Shown here in pieces: positions 10,914 through 21,377 of a DNA stretch of 64,000 bases. Under the pieces are notes generated by a model, which worked only from the letters and a program-made list of their open reading frames with translations, ran no database searches and was not told where the DNA came from. The translations under genes and the position numbers were made by a program. Every line of letters starts with the position of its first letter. Positions within the stretch are counted from its first letter, which is position 1. The DNA is from Candidatus Koribacter versatilis Ellin345 (GTDB lineage Bacteria > Acidobacteriota > Terriglobia > Terriglobales > Acidobacteriaceae). Location of the stretch: the NCBI RefSeq assembly GCF_000014005.1, contig NC_008009.1, positions 4,340,001-4,404,000 on the forward strand, read 5' to 3'.

Positions 10914-13900
10914 GCTGCACCTCCGCGGCTACCGGCGTTGGCTGGTGAACGATCAATGGAGGCGCGGCTTCGACCTTGCGCAATACGCGCTTGTATTCGT
11001 GTGGGAAAACCTTCACGAAGCGCGGCAGCGTGTCGGCCCAGTGCTGGAGGATCCAGCGCGCGCGGGAGCTGCCGGTGAGCACCATGTGTCTTGAGATCAA
11101 GCGGCGAAGGAATTCTTCGTCTTCGGTTTCGAGGGGATCGAGATCAACAGACGCGGTGTTGCAACGTTTCTGTGTAAAGTCGTCGCGCTCGTCGAAGACG
11201 TAGGCGATGCCGCCACTCATGCCCGCGGCGAAGTTGCGTCCGCAGGCACCGAGGACGACGACAGTGCCGTTGGTCATGTACTCGCAGCCGTGATCGCCGA
11301 GGCCTTCGACGATCGCAGTCGCCCCAGAGTTGCGAACCGCAAAGCGTTCGCCGGCGACGCCTGAGAAGAAGGCTTCTCCGCTCGTCGCGCCGTAAAGAAC
11401 GACGTTGCCAACGATGATGTTCTCTTCCGGAATCAGCGGCGAAATCTTTGGCGGATGAATGATGATGCGTCCACCGGAAAGGCCTTTGCCGGTGTAATCG
11501 TTGGCATCGCCTTCAAGCGTGAGGGTTACGCCTTTAGCGAGGAACGCACCGAAGCTCTGGCCCGCAGAGCCTTGAAAGTGAATGCGGATGGTTTCGTCAT
11601 CGAGCCCAGCCGAACCGTAGCGGCGGGCGATGTCGCCACTCAACATGGCGCCGACAGTGCGATGCACGTTGCGAATCGGAAGCGGAGCGAGTTCGATCGG
11701 TACTTTGCGTTCGACCGCGTCGCGGGTGCGATCGATGAGCAGGTAGTCGAGCGCGTCTTGCAGGCCGTGATCCTGCGCCTTCACGCAGCGGCGCGCGACA
11801 CGGCCCGGAAGCGTCGGGGTATAGAGAACGGTTGAGAGATCGAGGCCGCGGGCCTTCCAGTGGTCGGTAGCGTCACGCGCGTCAAGCATGTCAACGCGGC
11901 CGACCATTTCGTCAAAGGTGCGGAAACCCATCTGGGCCATGAAGCCGCGGACTTGCTCGGCGAGGAAGAAGAAGAAATTGATCACGTGCTCGGGCTGACC
12001 GCTGAAGCGCGCGCGCAGCACCGGATCCTGCGTGGCGATGCCGACGGAGCACGTGTTGAGGTGGCACTTGCGCATCATCACGCAGCCCATGGCGATGAGC
12101 GGCGTGGTTGCGAAGCCGAATTCTTCCGCTCCGAGAAGCGCGCCGATTACGACATCGCGGCCGGTTTGAAGTTTGCCATCGGTTTGAACACGGATGCGAC
12201 TGCGAAGGTCGTTGAGGAGCAGCGTCTGCTGTGTTTCGGCGAGGCCAAGCTCCCAGGGAATGCCGGCGTGCTTGATCGAACTGAGCGGCGAAGCGCCAGT
12301 TCCGCCGCTGTCGCCGGAAATTAGGACTACATCGGCATGTGCTTTCGCGACTCCGGCAGCGACCGTGCCGACGCCAACTTCAGCAACGAGCTTTACCGAG
12401 ATACGCGCCTGCGGGTTGACGTTCTTCAGGTCGTAGATGAGCTGTGCGAGATCTTCGATCGAGTAGATGTCGTGATGCGGTGGTGGCGAGATCAGTCCGA
12501 CGCCGGGCATGGAGTGGCGCAGCTTGGCGATGACTTCGTCCACCTTGTGGCCGGGCAGCTGGCCGCCCTCGCCGGGCTTGGCGCCCTGCGCCATCTTGAT
12601 CTGCAGTTCGTCGGCGTTGACGAGGTAGTTCGTGGTTACACCGAAGCGCGCGGAGGCGACTTGCTTCACCGCGCTGCGGCGGAGTTCTCCGTTTTCATCG
12701 CGCTGGAAGCGAGACTCGTCTTCCCCGCCCTCGCCCGTATTGGACTTGCCGCCGATGCGGTTCATGGCGATGGCGAGCGTCTCGTGGGCTTCCTTGCTGA
12801 TGGAGCCGAACGACATCGCACCGGTAGCGAAGCGCTTCACGATCTCTTTCGCGGGTTCGACTTCTTCGAGCGGAACTGGGCGAGCAGAGTCCTTGATTTT
12901 CAGCAACCCGCGCAGGGTGCAGAGTTCGCGGTTCTGGCTGTCGATGAGGTCGGTGTACTCCTGGAAGGTCTTGGCATCGGCGGAGCGGACGGCGTGCTGA
13001 AGCTTGCTGATCGTCTGCGGATTGAGCAGGTGGTATTCGCCATCGACGCGGTAGTGATATTGACCGCCTGACGACAGCTCCGCTTCGAAATCGCGCGGTG
13101 CACGGAATGCGAACTCGTGACGCAGTAGAGCTTCGCGCGCGATCACCTCGAGGCCAACGCCTTCAATGCGAGAGACAGTCCCGGCGAAGTGAGCGTCGAT
13201 CAGTTCGCCGTTGAGACCGATGGCCTCAAAGCACTGCGCTCCGCGATAGCTTTGCAGTGTGGAGATGCCCATCTTCGAGAAGGTCTTAAGCAGGCCTTTG
13301 TTTATGGCCTTGATGAAGTTCTTCACCGCAGACTCAGCAGTGACGCCGTCGTTGAGATAGCCGGAATTGGCGCGCTCTTCCAGCGTTTCGATGGCGAGAT
13401 ACGGATTGACCGCGCTGGCGCCGTAGCCGATCAACAATGCGAAATGCATGACTTCGCGCGGCTCGCCGGACTCGACAATCAACGCAACCTGGGTGCGCGT
13501 TTCCTCGCGGATCAGAGTGTTGTGAATGGCCGCGAGAGCGAGCAAGCTCGGGATCGGCGCGTACTGCTCGTCGAGCCCACGGTCGGAAAGGATGAGCAGC
13601 GTGTAGCCGGACTTCACCGACAGGGATGCGCGACGACAGAGTTCGTCGAGCGCGCGCTGCAAGCCCTCTTCGCCTTCCTTCACGCGGAATCCGGTGGAGA
13701 GAGTCGTCGCGAGAAGATCGCCATACGACAGACGCCGCAGCTTCTCAAGGTCGCGATTGGTAAGCACGGGCTGCGGCAGTTTCAGCGTGTGGCAGTTGAG
13801 CGGCGTCTCGTCGAGAATGTTGCGCTCAGTACCGATGTAGCTGGTGAGCGACATGACCATCTCTTCGCGAATGGGATCGATGGGCGGATTGGTGACTTGC

Positions 13901-15495
13901 GCGAAGAGTTGACGGAAGTAGCTGAACAGGAGTTGCGGGCGATCCGATAGACACGCAAGCGGCGTGTCGGTACCCATGGAACCAATGGGCTCCTCGCCCT
14001 TGTTGCCCATGGGCTCGAGGATCATCTGCAGATCCTCGTCGGTGTATCCAAAGGCGCGCTGACGACGCAGCAGCGTGCTGAGATCAGAAGCGTGAAGGCG
14101 GGTGGGCTCAGGAAGTTGTGCGAGCGTGATCTGGTTCTTCTCGAGCCACTCCTGGTAGGGCTGCCGCTCAGAGAGTGATTGCTTGATTTCTTTGTCGGTA
14201 ACGATGCGGCCGGCGACCGTATCCACAACGAACATCTTGCCGGGCTGAAGACGGCCCTTGCGTTTCACGCGATCGGCGGGCACGTCGAGCACGCCAGTTT
14301 CGGAGGCAAGCACAACGAGATCATCTTCCGTGACCATGTAGCGGCCCGGGCGCAGGCCATTGCGATCGAGCGTAGCGCCGATGAGACGGCCGTCGGTGAA
14401 GGCAATCGCCGCCGGACCATCCCACGGTTCCATCAGCGACGCGTGGTACTCGTAGAACGCGCGCTTCTCGGGCTTCATGTGCGGATTGCCGGTCCACGCC
14501 TCGGGAATGAGCATTGCCATCGCGTGCGGCAACGAGCGTCCGGCTTGCACGAGCAATTCGAGCGCGCAATCGAAAGCCGCGGAGTCGCTCGAACCGGACG
14601 GGATAATCGGGAAAAGCTTTTTAATGTCGTCACCGAAAAGCGGCGATTCGAGGATCGACTGGCGGGCATGCATCCAGCTCGCGTTGCCCTTCAGCGTGTT
14701 GATTTCGCCATTGTGCGCGACGTAGCGAAACGGGTGCGCGAGCTGCCAGCTCGGAAATGTGTTCGTGGAAAAGCGCTGGTGGACGAGGCAGAGAGAGCTG
14801 GTGACGTCGGGATCGGCCAGCTCGGGATAGAACTTGGAGAGCTGAGGCGCGATCAAAAGTCCCTTGTAAACGATCGTTCGCGACGAGAGCGACGGAATGT
14901 AGAACCATTCCTTCCAGTCCTCTTCGTGCTCTGCAATCTCGCGCTCAGTGCGCTTGCGAACGACGTAGAGCTTGCGCTCGAAGGCAGCTTCGTCCATCCC
15001 AGCTGGACGGTCGACAAAGATTTGCTCGATGTAGGGCTGCGAACCGCGGGCGACGCGGCCAATCGCAGTTTCGTCCACGGGAGTATCGCGCCAGCCGAGG
15101 ACCGTGAGGCCTTCCTCGCGAATAATGCGTTCGAGAATTCCTTCGCATTGCAAGCGGGGATGCGTGTCGACGGGCAGAAATACCATTCCTACGGCGTATT
15201 CACCGGGGTTCGGGAGCGAGAAGCCGGAGAGCGGGCACTCGCGCGCGAAGAATGTATGCGGGACCTGGATGGTGATGCCGGCGCCGTCGCCGGTTTCGGG
15301 ATCGCAGCCGCAGGCGCCGCGGTGCGCGAGGTTGATGAGGATCTCAAGGCCCTTGTCGATGATGGCGTGGCTCTTTTCGCCGCGCAGGCTCGCAACGAAG
15401 CCCATGCCGCAAGCGTCGTGCTCGTGACGGGGATCGTAGAGCCCCTGCGCGGGAGGGAGACCGGGGGAGTACTTTACCTGGGGATTCAAGTTCAC
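10906..15495 (-). CDS. gltB: glutamate synthase large subunit
   Basis: The 1529-residue alpha subunit makes two glutamates from glutamine and 2-oxoglutarate. From the GTG at 15495, preceded by AAGGAG, the catalytic Cys of the amidotransferase domain falls at residue 29 in HDACGMGF, giving the usual short propeptide. The central domain is followed by the FMN/synthase domain ([40 protein letters not shown]) and the 3Fe-4S cysteines in [15 protein letters not shown]. The C-terminal GXGXG beta-helix follows. The frame is open to 15579, but that stretch contains a terminator-like hairpin and is probably untranslated leader. Confidence 0.97.
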   Translation of the reverse strand: MNLNPQVKYSPGLPPAQGLYDPRHEHDACGMGFVASLRGEKSHAIIDKGLEILINLAHRGACGCDPETGDGAGITIQVPHTFFARECPLSGFSLPNPGEYAVGMVFLPVDTHPRLQCEGILERIIREEGLTVLGWRDTPVDETAIGRVARGSQPYIEQIFVDRPAGMDEAAFERKLYVVRKRTEREIAEHEEDWKEWFYIPSLSSRTIVYKGLLIAPQLSKFYPELADPDVTSSLCLVHQRFSTNTFPSWQLAHPFRYVAHNGEINTLKGNASWMHARQSILESPLFGDDIKKLFPIIPSGSSDSAAFDCALELLVQAGRSLPHAMAMLIPEAWTGNPHMKPEKRAFYEYHASLMEPWDGPAAIAFTDGRLIGATLDRNGLRPGRYMVTEDDLVVLASETGVLDVPADRVKRKGRLQPGKMFVVDTVAGRIVTDKEIKQSLSERQPYQEWLEKNQITLAQLPEPTRLHASDLSTLLRRQRAFGYTDEDLQMILEPMGNKGEEPIGSMGTDTPLACLSDRPQLLFSYFRQLFAQVTNPPIDPIREEMVMSLTSYIGTERNILDETPLNCHTLKLPQPVLTNRDLEKLRRLSYGDLLATTLSTGFRVKEGEEGLQRALDELCRRASLSVKSGYTLLILSDRGLDEQYAPIPSLLALAAIHNTLIREETRTQVALIVESGEPREVMHFALLIGYGASAVNPYLAIETLEERANSGYLNDGVTAESAVKNFIKAINKGLLKTFSKMGISTLQSYRGAQCFEAIGLNGELIDAHFAGTVSRIEGVGLEVIAREALLRHEFAFRAPRDFEAELSSGGQYHYRVDGEYHLLNPQTISKLQHAVRSADAKTFQEYTDLIDSQNRELCTLRGLLKIKDSARPVPLEEVEPAKEIVKRFATGAMSFGSISKEAHETLAIAMNRIGGKSNTGEGGEDESRFQRDENGELRRSAVKQVASARFGVTTNYLVNADELQIKMAQGAKPGEGGQLPGHKVDEVIAKLRHSMPGVGLISPPPHHDIYSIEDLAQLIYDLKNVNPQARISVKLVAEVGVGTVAAGVAKAHADVVLISGDSGGTGASPLSSIKHAGIPWELGLAETQQTLLLNDLRSRIRVQTDGKLQTGRDVVIGALLGAEEFGFATTPLIAMGCVMMRKCHLNTCSVGIATQDPVLRARFSGQPEHVINFFFFLAEQVRGFMAQMGFRTFDEMVGRVDMLDARDATDHWKARGLDLSTVLYTPTLPGRVARRCVKAQDHGLQDALDYLLIDRTRDAVERKVPIELAPLPIRNVHRTVGAMLSGDIARRYGSAGLDDETIRIHFQGSAGQSFGAFLAKGVTLTLEGDANDYTGKGLSGGRIIIHPPKISPLIPEENIIVGNVVLYGATSGEAFFSGVAGERFAVRNSGATAIVEGLGDHGCEYMTNGTVVVLGACGRNFAAGMSGGIAYVFDERDDFTQKRCNTASVDLDPLETEDEEFLRRLISRHMVLTGSSRARWILQHWADTLPRFVKVFPHEYKRVLRKVEAAPPLIVHQPTPVAAEVQHG

Positions 15496-15518
15496 GCTCT
15501 CCTTCGACTGCAAATGCA

Positions 15519-15544
15519 AAACCCGCCTGGTCTTAGGCGGGTTT
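15519..15544 (-). terminator. terminator-like hairpin in the gltB leader
   Basis: On the minus strand AAACCCGCC (15544-15536), loop of 8 and GGCGGGTTT (15527-15519) form a perfect 9-bp stem followed by T and GC. It lies 24 bases upstream of the gltB start with no upstream gene on that strand. A competing upstream GGCGGGT (15577-15571, minus strand) can pair with its 5' arm, so it may be an attenuator. Confidence 0.6.
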
Positions 15545-15568
15545 GAGAACCTTTGGATTGCTGGTTTC

Positions 15569-15652
15569 CTACCCGCCACACTTCGCCTTTGTGCGCATAG
15601 CCGACTTGGCTGTGCGCTTTGTAATAGCGACTGTGCTCGGGTTCGGTTTCAT
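15569..15652 (-). CDS. possible leader ORF upstream of gltB
   Basis: A 27-codon ORF (ATG 15652, TAG ending at 15569) encoding a basic peptide rich in Lys, Thr and Ala and ending KCGG. Its last codons and stop read GGC GGG TAG, exactly the strand that could form the antiterminator with the 5' arm of the gltB leader hairpin. No Glu or Gln codon run is present and no good ribosome site precedes the ATG, so the call rests on position only. It could equally be chance. Confidence 0.25.
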   Translation of the reverse strand: MKPNPSTVAITKRTAKSAMRTKAKCGG

Positions 15653-15752
15653 CACAAGTGGGATACAGAATGAGGCATCAAGAGCATATCCGGCTCATCA
15701 AAAAATCGATGTTAATCATTCGTAATTTTGCGGGTTGCTGCGCGAATGGGGT

Positions 15753-15782
15753 TTGACACCTGGGAATGCGGTTGCGTATGGT
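15753..15782 (+). promoter_or_regulatory. probable his operon promoter
   Basis: A consensus -35 TTGACA (15753-15758) and a -10 TATGGT (15777-15782, four of six matches) are separated by 18 bases. Transcription would begin near 15789, so the leader peptide could start at the GTG at 15790, possibly without a 5' untranslated region, rather than at the ATG at 15778. Confidence 0.55.
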
Positions 15783-15861
15783 GAGAAACGTGAAGCATAC
15801 ATCCCATCGACACCATCATCATCATGCGTTCCGCGTGTCGGTGGAGTTGTGCGCTTCGTAG
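15778..15861 (+). CDS. hisL: his operon leader peptide
   Basis: A 27-codon ORF (ATG 15778, TAG 15859-15861) with seven His codons: CAT 15796, CAT 15805 and five consecutive codons CAC CAT CAT CAT CAT at 15811-15825. It lies 72 bases upstream of hisI and inside a set of mutually exclusive stem-loops. When charged tRNA-His is scarce a ribosome would stall in the His run and leave region 2 free; when it is plentiful the ribosome would reach the stop codon and cover region 2. The start may be ATG 15778 or GTG 15790; both keep all seven His codons. The peptide itself is not expected to have a function. Confidence 0.88.
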   Translation: MVRNVKHTSHRHHHHHAFRVSVELCAS

Positions 15862-15918
15862 ATACTTCGAAAGCACTTAAACTCAACCCGCCGACGCGCA
15901 CAGCGTCCGCGGGTTTTT
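15804..15918 (+). promoter_or_regulatory. his transcription attenuator (regions 1-4)
   Basis: Region 1 CCATCGACAC (15804-15813, overlapping the His codons) pairs with region 2 GTGTCGGTGG (15835-15844), 10 bp with one G-U. Region 2 GTCGGTGGAGTT (15837-15848) pairs alternatively with region 3 AACCCGCCGAC (15885-15895), 11 bp with one bulged A and one G-U. Region 3 with region 4 forms the terminator at 15885-15915. The pairings exclude each other, as in classical his and trp attenuators. Confidence 0.85.
15885..15918 (+). terminator. his attenuator terminator
   Basis: AACCCGC / GCGGGTT (15885-15891 and 15909-15915), one C-C mismatch, then GACGC / GCGTC (15893-15897 and 15903-15907) around loop GCACA, followed by TTT and more T. 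It ends 16 bases before the hisI ATG, so it acts in the leader and not at the end of a gene. Confidence 0.88.
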
Positions 15919-15933
15919 CGTTTGCGAGGAGTT

Positions 15934-16269
15934 ATGCAGATCGATTTCGACAAGATGCAGGGATTGGTGCCGGCCATTGTGCAGGACGCCGCCAACCTCG
16001 AGGTCCTCATGGTAGGGTTCATGAACCGTGAGGCGTATGAAAAGACACTGGCGACGGGCTACGTCACCTTTTACAGCCGAACCCGGAACACGCTTTGGAC
16101 GAAAGGCGAAACGTCGGGGAACCGGCTGCGCGTGATTGATGCCGCAACCGATTGCGACCGCGACACGGTGCTGGTGAAGGTAGCGGTAGAGGGCGACGGC
16201 CTGGTGTGCCACACGGGAACAAGGTCATGCTTCACCGAGACGTTGGCGGTTCCGGGAGCTTCGCGATGA
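15934..16269 (+). CDS. hisI: phosphoribosyl-AMP cyclohydrolase
   Basis: A 111-residue enzyme opening the purine ring of PR-AMP, third step of histidine synthesis. Family motifs are [18 protein letters not shown] (about residues 46-63), the metal-binding DCDRDTVLV near 73 and the Cys ligands in CHTGTRSCF near 94. It is the stand-alone type; no PR-ATP pyrophosphatase (HisE) domain is fused and none is found in the window. ATG 15934 is preceded by GAGGAG; a TTG 12 bases upstream is in frame but less likely. The stop overlaps hisG (ATGA). Confidence 0.95.
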   Translation: MQIDFDKMQGLVPAIVQDAANLEVLMVGFMNREAYEKTLATGYVTFYSRTRNTLWTKGETSGNRLRVIDAATDCDRDTVLVKVAVEGDGLVCHTGTRSCFTETLAVPGASR

Positions 16270-17135
16270 AACTTCGACTGGGGATTCCGAAAGGGAGTTT
16301 GCAGGAGGCAACGATCGCCCTGTTCCTGCGCGCCGGGTTGACGGTGCACACGAGTACCCGCTCTTATACGGCCACCACTGATGACGCCGAAGTGGAGTGC
16401 ATGCTGATTCGGGCGCAAGAGATGGCGCGGTATGTATCGAAGGGCGTGCTGGATGCCGGCATCACCGGGATGGACTGGGTGGTGGAGAGCGGCCTGGAAG
16501 TCGAGGCAGTCTCGAGTTTGAACTATTCGAAGCAGAGCCGCGGTAACGTGCGCTGGGTGCTGGCAGTGCCGGAAGACTCGCCGTACCAGCGGGCGGAAGA
16601 CTTGGCGGGCAAGGTCATTGCGACGGAGTTGGTAAATGTCACGAGCCGATATTTTGCCGCGCGAGGCGTACCGGTGAAGATCGAATTCTCGTGGGGTGCG
16701 ACGGAGATCAAACCGCCGACACTGGCAGATGCGATCGTCGAAGTGACGGAAACCGGCAGTTCGCTGCGCGCCAATCGGCTGCGGATTATTGATGAGGTGA
16801 TGCCGTCGAGCACGCAACTGATTGCGAATGTCTCGGCGATGCAGGACGACTTCAAGCGAAAGAAGGTTGAGAACCTCGCGCTGATGCTGGAGGGCGCGAT
16901 CGCGGCGCAGGGACGCGTGGGATTGATGCTGAACGTGCGCAAGGGCGATTTGGCGAACGCGTTAGCCGTGTTGCCCGCGCTGAATTCGCCGACGATATCG
17001 CCGTTGAACGATGGTGAGTGGGTGGCGGTGAATACGATCATCGAGGAAACCGCCGCGTGGACGATCATTCCTCGACTGAAGGCGGCGAATGCGACGGGGA
17101 TCGTGGAGTATCCCTTGAACAAGGTGGTGCTGTGA
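16266..17135 (+). CDS. hisG: ATP phosphoribosyltransferase, long form
   Basis: The 289-residue first enzyme of histidine synthesis joins ATP and PRPP. The N-terminal catalytic domain starts [16 protein letters not shown] and carries [10 protein letters not shown] near residue 62 and the PRPP-loop region [16 protein letters not shown] near 158. The C-terminal part (about 210-289, [10 protein letters not shown]...VEYPLNKVV) is the ACT-like regulatory domain of the long form, so feedback inhibition by histidine is expected and HisZ is not needed. ATG overlaps the hisI stop by 4 bases. Confidence 0.96.
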   Translation: MKLRLGIPKGSLQEATIALFLRAGLTVHTSTRSYTATTDDAEVECMLIRAQEMARYVSKGVLDAGITGMDWVVESGLEVEAVSSLNYSKQSRGNVRWVLAVPEDSPYQRAEDLAGKVIATELVNVTSRYFAARGVPVKIEFSWGATEIKPPTLADAIVEVTETGSSLRANRLRIIDEVMPSSTQLIANVSAMQDDFKRKKVENLALMLEGAIAAQGRVGLMLNVRKGDLANALAVLPALNSPTISPLNDGEWVAVNTIIEETAAWTIIPRLKAANATGIVEYPLNKVVL

Positions 17136-18382
17136 TGCGCATCCTGCGACTGGAGAAATCCAGTGGGTTGCTGGCGAAGCTCGCGGCACGAGGAATGGCG
17201 GACGCTTCACGAGTGGAACCAGTAGTCCGGAAGATCGTTGTCGATGTACGAAAGAACGGCGACGCCGCGCTACGACGGTACGCGAGCAAGTTGGATGGAC
17301 TCGGAAAGACTGCGGCGTTGCGAGTGTCGACGGAAGAGTTGAAGTCTGCGTGGGATGCGACCCGCAGTGAATTTAAACAAGCGATCAGGGCCGCTGCGAA
17401 GAACATCGAGCGCTTCGCGCGCTGGCAGATGCCGAAATCGTGGACGCGTGACGCGGGCGATGGCATTGAGCTTGGACAAATCATTCGGCCAATCGAATCG
17501 GTGGGGTGCTACGTTCCGGGCGGGCGGTATCCGCTGCCCTCAACCGTGCTGATGACGGTGGTTCCAGCGCGGGTGGCGGGGGTGGAGAGGGTCGTTGTGG
17601 TATCGCCGAACCCGGCACGAGAGACGCTGGCAGCTGCGTACCTCTTGGGCGTTGGGGAGTTCTACCGGATCGGCGGCGCGCAGGCTGTGGCGGCGCTGGC
17701 GTACGGAACTGAGTCAGTCGAGCGGGTTGCGAAGATCGTGGGCCCCGGAAACATCTTCGTGACCACAGCGAAAAAGTTGGTGGCCTTCGATTGTGCGATC
17801 GACATGCTAGCAGGCCCTACAGAAGCCGCGATCGTGAGTGAGCGCGGGAATGCGCGCTTTATCGCTGCTGATCTTGTGGCGCAGGCAGAACATGATCCCG
17901 AGACCATGGTGGCGTTCTTTACGACGTCTCCCTCGCTGGCGGACGCGGTGAAAAAGCAAGTGGCGCTACTGGCAGCAAAGAACACGATTGCGCGAAAAGC
18001 GCTTGCGACTCGCGGTTACATTTTCGTCGCGCAGGATATTGCGCAAGCGATGGAGGCCGCGAACCAATTCGCTTCGGAGCACTTGACGGTCGATGAAGAT
18101 CTTCTCGAAACCGTATCCAGCGCGGGATCGGTGTTCGTGGGAGACTACTCGGCGCAATCGTTCGGTGACTACGCGAGTGGGCCGAACCATGTGCTGCCGA
18201 CAGGCGGGCTGGCGCGAGTGCGTGGCGGTTTGAGCGTGCTCGACTACGTGAAAATCATCACGGTGCAAAAGATTTCGCGAAAGGGACTGCGCGCGCTCGC
18301 GCCCATCGCTGAGACGCTCGCAGCTGCGGAGGGTCTCGTCGCGCACGGGCAATCGGTGGCGATTCGGAGGGCGAATGCTTAA
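17135..18382 (+). CDS. hisD: histidinol dehydrogenase
   Basis: A 415-residue zinc enzyme that oxidises histidinol to histidine in two NAD-dependent steps. Motifs: CYVPGGRYPLPST near residue 124, GPGNIFVTTAKK near 200, GPTEAAIVS near 226, the catalytic region ADLVAQAEHDPET near 246 and DYASGPNHVLPTGG near 345. The ATG shares one base with the hisG stop (TGATG). An N-terminal extension of 39 codons is open but lies within hisG and is not expected to be used. Confidence 0.97.
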   Translation: MRILRLEKSSGLLAKLAARGMADASRVEPVVRKIVVDVRKNGDAALRRYASKLDGLGKTAALRVSTEELKSAWDATRSEFKQAIRAAAKNIERFARWQMPKSWTRDAGDGIELGQIIRPIESVGCYVPGGRYPLPSTVLMTVVPARVAGVERVVVVSPNPARETLAAAYLLGVGEFYRIGGAQAVAALAYGTESVERVAKIVGPGNIFVTTAKKLVAFDCAIDMLAGPTEAAIVSERGNARFIAADLVAQAEHDPETMVAFFTTSPSLADAVKKQVALLAAKNTIARKALATRGYIFVAQDIAQAMEAANQFASEHLTVDEDLLETVSSAGSVFVGDYSAQSFGDYASGPNHVLPTGGLARVRGGLSVLDYVKIITVQKISRKGLRALAPIAETLAAAEGLVAHGQSVAIRRANA

Positions 18383-19445
18383 GGCGCGAGAGACCGTGCA
18401 GTCGCTGCCGACGTATCATCCGCCGCTCGGTGGGCGCGAGGGCCTGCGGCTCGACTTCAACGAGAATACGGTGGGATGCTCGCCGCGCGTGGCCGAAAAG
18501 CTGCGAGAGATCTCGCGAGACGCTCTGGCACGTTATCCCGAACGGGGAGCGGTCGAAGCGACCGTTGCGGAATTTCTGGGGCGAAACGTCGATGAAGTCC
18601 TGCTCACGAACGGCGTGGATGAAGGCATCCACCTGCTGTGCGAGACCTATCTTGAACCGGGCGACGAGGTGTTGATCGTGGTGCCGACGTTCGCGATGTA
18701 CGAGATTTACGCACGGGCAACGGGAGCAAAGGTCATTAGCATTCCGGCGGGCGAGGATTTTGTTTTCCCCACCGATGCCGTGCTCTCTGCGATTTCGCCT
18801 CGCACGCGGCTCATCGCCATCGCAAATCCGAACAATCCGACGGGCACGGCGGTTTCGAGAGCTGACTTGCTGACGATCGCGGAAGCCGCGCCCCACGCGG
18901 CGTTGCTCGTCGATGAAGCGTACTTCGAATTCCACGATAAGACGATGGTTGGCGACATCGCCCAAGTGCCGAATCTCTTTATCGCGCGAACGTTTTCGAA
19001 GGCCTACGGGCTGGCTGGTCTACGCATAGGAATCCTTGCTGGAGAAGCGGGACAAATGACAATGGTGCGACGCGTGAGTTCCCCTTACAACGTGAACGCC
19101 GCGGCGCTCGCTTGTTTGCCAGAGGCGCTCGCAGATTCGGAGTACGTGTCGCAGTATGTGCGGGAGAGTGTGACTAACCGCAGGCGGCTGGAAGAGTTTT
19201 TTGCCGCAGAAGGAATTCCCTTCTGGCCAAGCCGGGCGAATTTCGTTTTGGCCAGGTTCGACGAGCTTCGCGTGCCATTTGTAAAAGGAATGCGCGAACG
19301 AGGAATTCTAGTGAGAGATCGCAACAGCGACTACGGATGTGCTGGGTGCGTGCGCGTCACGGCGGGAACCGAGTCACAAATGGATTTGCTGTTCGAGGCG
19401 ATGAAGGACGTTTTGCGCGACTTGCGCCAAGGACAGGTTCGATGA
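18375..19445 (+). CDS. hisC: histidinol-phosphate aminotransferase
   Basis: A 356-residue fold-type I PLP enzyme transferring the amino group from glutamate to imidazole acetol phosphate. Visible are [12 protein letters not shown] near residue 29, ANPNNPTG near 152, LVDEAYFEF near 177 and the PLP-lysine motif [14 protein letters not shown] near 205. The length is normal. ATG 18375 overlaps the 3' end of hisD by 8 bases. Broad-specificity paralogs exist in other organisms, but the operon position fixes the role here. Confidence 0.96.
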   Translation: MLKARETVQSLPTYHPPLGGREGLRLDFNENTVGCSPRVAEKLREISRDALARYPERGAVEATVAEFLGRNVDEVLLTNGVDEGIHLLCETYLEPGDEVLIVVPTFAMYEIYARATGAKVISIPAGEDFVFPTDAVLSAISPRTRLIAIANPNNPTGTAVSRADLLTIAEAAPHAALLVDEAYFEFHDKTMVGDIAQVPNLFIARTFSKAYGLAGLRIGILAGEAGQMTMVRRVSSPYNVNAAALACLPEALADSEYVSQYVRESVTNRRRLEEFFAAEGIPFWPSRANFVLARFDELRVPFVKGMRERGILVRDRNSDYGCAGCVRVTAGTESQMDLLFEAMKDVLRDLRQGQVR

Positions 19446-20029
19446 GGAAGGCAACGCTCGACCGGAATACCGCCGAAACCAAGATCCACCTGGAATTGCA
19501 CGTGGACGGCAAGGGCAAGTATGAGATTTCGACGGGCATCCGGTTCTTTGATCACATGCTCGAGCTCTTCACGCGGCATGGCGCGTTCGATGTAACGCTG
19601 CGATGCGAGGGCGACCTCGACGTCGACCAGCATCACACCGTGGAAGATGTGGGGATCGCATTGGGGCAGGCGTTCACGCAGGCTCTCGGCAGCAAGATGG
19701 GTATCCTGCGCGCCGGATATTTCGTGATGCCCATGGACGAGACGCTGGCTGTGGCCGCCGTGGACTTAAGTGGACGAAGCGCATATGCGGTGGACACAAA
19801 AGTAAAAGTCAGGATTGTAGGCGACTTGCAGACGGAGTTGGTCGACGACTTCTTCGAAGGATTCAGCCGCGGAGCGCTGGCGAATGTACACATCAAGGTG
19901 ATGTACGGGCGTTCGAACCATCACAAGATTGAAGCTTCGTTCAAGGCATTTGCGCGAGCGCTGCGGTTCGCATGCGCCAAAGACAAGAGGCTGGCAAAAG
20001 TGCTGCCGAGCACGAAGGGACTGTTGTGA
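19442..20029 (+). CDS. hisB: imidazoleglycerol-phosphate dehydratase
   Basis: A 195-residue manganese enzyme dehydrating imidazole glycerol phosphate. The two metal-binding duplicates are visible: [13 protein letters not shown] near residue 37 with [16 protein letters not shown] near 60, and later [22 protein letters not shown] near 141. It is monofunctional, with no phosphatase domain, and no histidinol-phosphate phosphatase gene was recognised in the window. ATG overlaps the hisC stop (ATGA). Confidence 0.96.
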   Translation: MRKATLDRNTAETKIHLELHVDGKGKYEISTGIRFFDHMLELFTRHGAFDVTLRCEGDLDVDQHHTVEDVGIALGQAFTQALGSKMGILRAGYFVMPMDETLAVAAVDLSGRSAYAVDTKVKVRIVGDLQTELVDDFFEGFSRGALANVHIKVMYGRSNHHKIEASFKAFARALRFACAKDKRLAKVLPSTKGLL

Positions 20030-20622
20030 TCGCAATTGTTGATTACGGCGCCGGCAATCTGACTTCAGTGGCCAAGGCATTGCGGCATCTTGGAGCACTG
20101 GTTGAGATTACTGCCGATCCGATCGCCGTGGCCGCAGCCGATGCCGTAGTTCTGCCGGGCGTAGGCCACTTCGCGTCGACGCAGACGATCGGCCAGCAAG
20201 GACTGACGCCGGCGATTCGCGATGCGATCGCGAGCGACAAGCCGTTTCTTGGAATCTGCGTGGGACTGCAGTGGGTTTTCGCGGGGAGTGCAGAGGCGCC
20301 GGAAACTGCGGGACTCGGTTGTTTTGATGCCACGTGCGAGCGTTTCCCCGCAGGAGCGCGGGTGCCGCATGTGGGCTGGAACCAACTTGAGATCACTAGG
20401 CCGTCGCGCTTACTGGAAGGCGTTCGGAATGACGCTCACGTTTACTACACACATTCTTACTTCGCCCCGGTGGTTCCGGAGACTGTCGCGACGACGGAGT
20501 ATGGCTGCGATTTCACCGCAGTCGTGGAGAGAGGGAATACCTTCGCGGTGCAGTTTCATCCGGAAAAATCTGGCGAGAACGGGCTCACGATCCTTCGCAA
20601 TTTCGTGAGGCTCGCATGCTGA
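20026..20622 (+). CDS. hisH: imidazole glycerol phosphate synthase, glutaminase subunit
   Basis: A 198-residue class I amidotransferase supplying ammonia to HisF. The start [14 protein letters not shown] is canonical, the oxyanion-hole region is PGVGHF near residue 43, the nucleophile motif LGICVGLQ near 76 and the His-Glu pair in [12 protein letters not shown] near 178. The start is GTG at 20026 overlapping the hisB stop by 4 bases (GTGA). The end overlaps hisF by 7 bases, fitting 1:1 production of the complex. Confidence 0.95.
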
Positions 20623-21377
20623 AGCGACGGATCATCGCTTGTCTCGACGTGCGTGATGGGCGCGTGGTGAAGGGCGTGAATTTCGTAAATCTTCGCGATG
20701 CTGGATCTCCAGCGGAAATGGCCGGCGCCCACGCCAAGGCTGGGGCAGATGAGATCGTCCTGCTCGACATCACGGCGACCTACGAAGGCCGCGGCACGCT
20801 GCTCGAAACCGTCCGCAAGACCGCGGCAGAGTTGTTCATTCCATTCACGGTGGGCGGAGGAATTCGAACTCTCGACGACGCGCGTGCGGTGTTCGACTGC
20901 GGAGCCGACAAGCTCGCGATTAATTCAGCAGCTATCGCCGATCCCGACTTAATCACGAAGATCGCGGCACGATTTGGATCGCAAGCAGTGGTGCTGGCGA
21001 TTGACGCGAGACGTACCGGCTCGCGGTGGGAAGTCTTCAAGACCGGCGGGCGCACGGGAACTGGGCTGGACGCGGAGCAATGGGCAGCCGAGGGCGAGAA
21101 GCGGGGCGCAGGCGAGATATTGCTGACATCCATGGATTGCGATGGCACGCAGACTGGCTTCGACTGCGAATTGACCGCGGCGATTGCATCGCGCGTCTCG
21201 ATCCCGGTAATCGCGTCGGGCGGCGCCGGCACGGCAGAGCACTTTGTAGACGTATTTCAACGAGGACACGCGGATGCTGCGCTGGCTGCGTCGATCTTCC
21301 ATTTTGGCGTGCATGATGTGAATGAGCTGAAACGCACACTGTCGGCTGCGGGAATTCCTGTGAGGCTCGAATGCTAA
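20616..21377 (+). CDS. hisF: imidazole glycerol phosphate synthase, cyclase subunit
   Basis: A 253-residue TIM barrel that closes the imidazole ring and releases AICAR. Motifs: [18 protein letters not shown] (residues 6-23, catalytic Asp), [14 protein letters not shown] near 77, DKLAINSAA near 98 and [13 protein letters not shown] near 169 (second catalytic Asp), ending with [10 protein letters not shown] near 195. ATG overlaps hisH by 7 bases (ATGCTGA). Unusually, hisF precedes hisA here. Confidence 0.96.

Noticed and set aside
14179-15546. 455-codon plus-strand ORF, and several others over gltB (11455-13950)
   Set aside because: Antisense to the unmistakable gltB; low-information translation.
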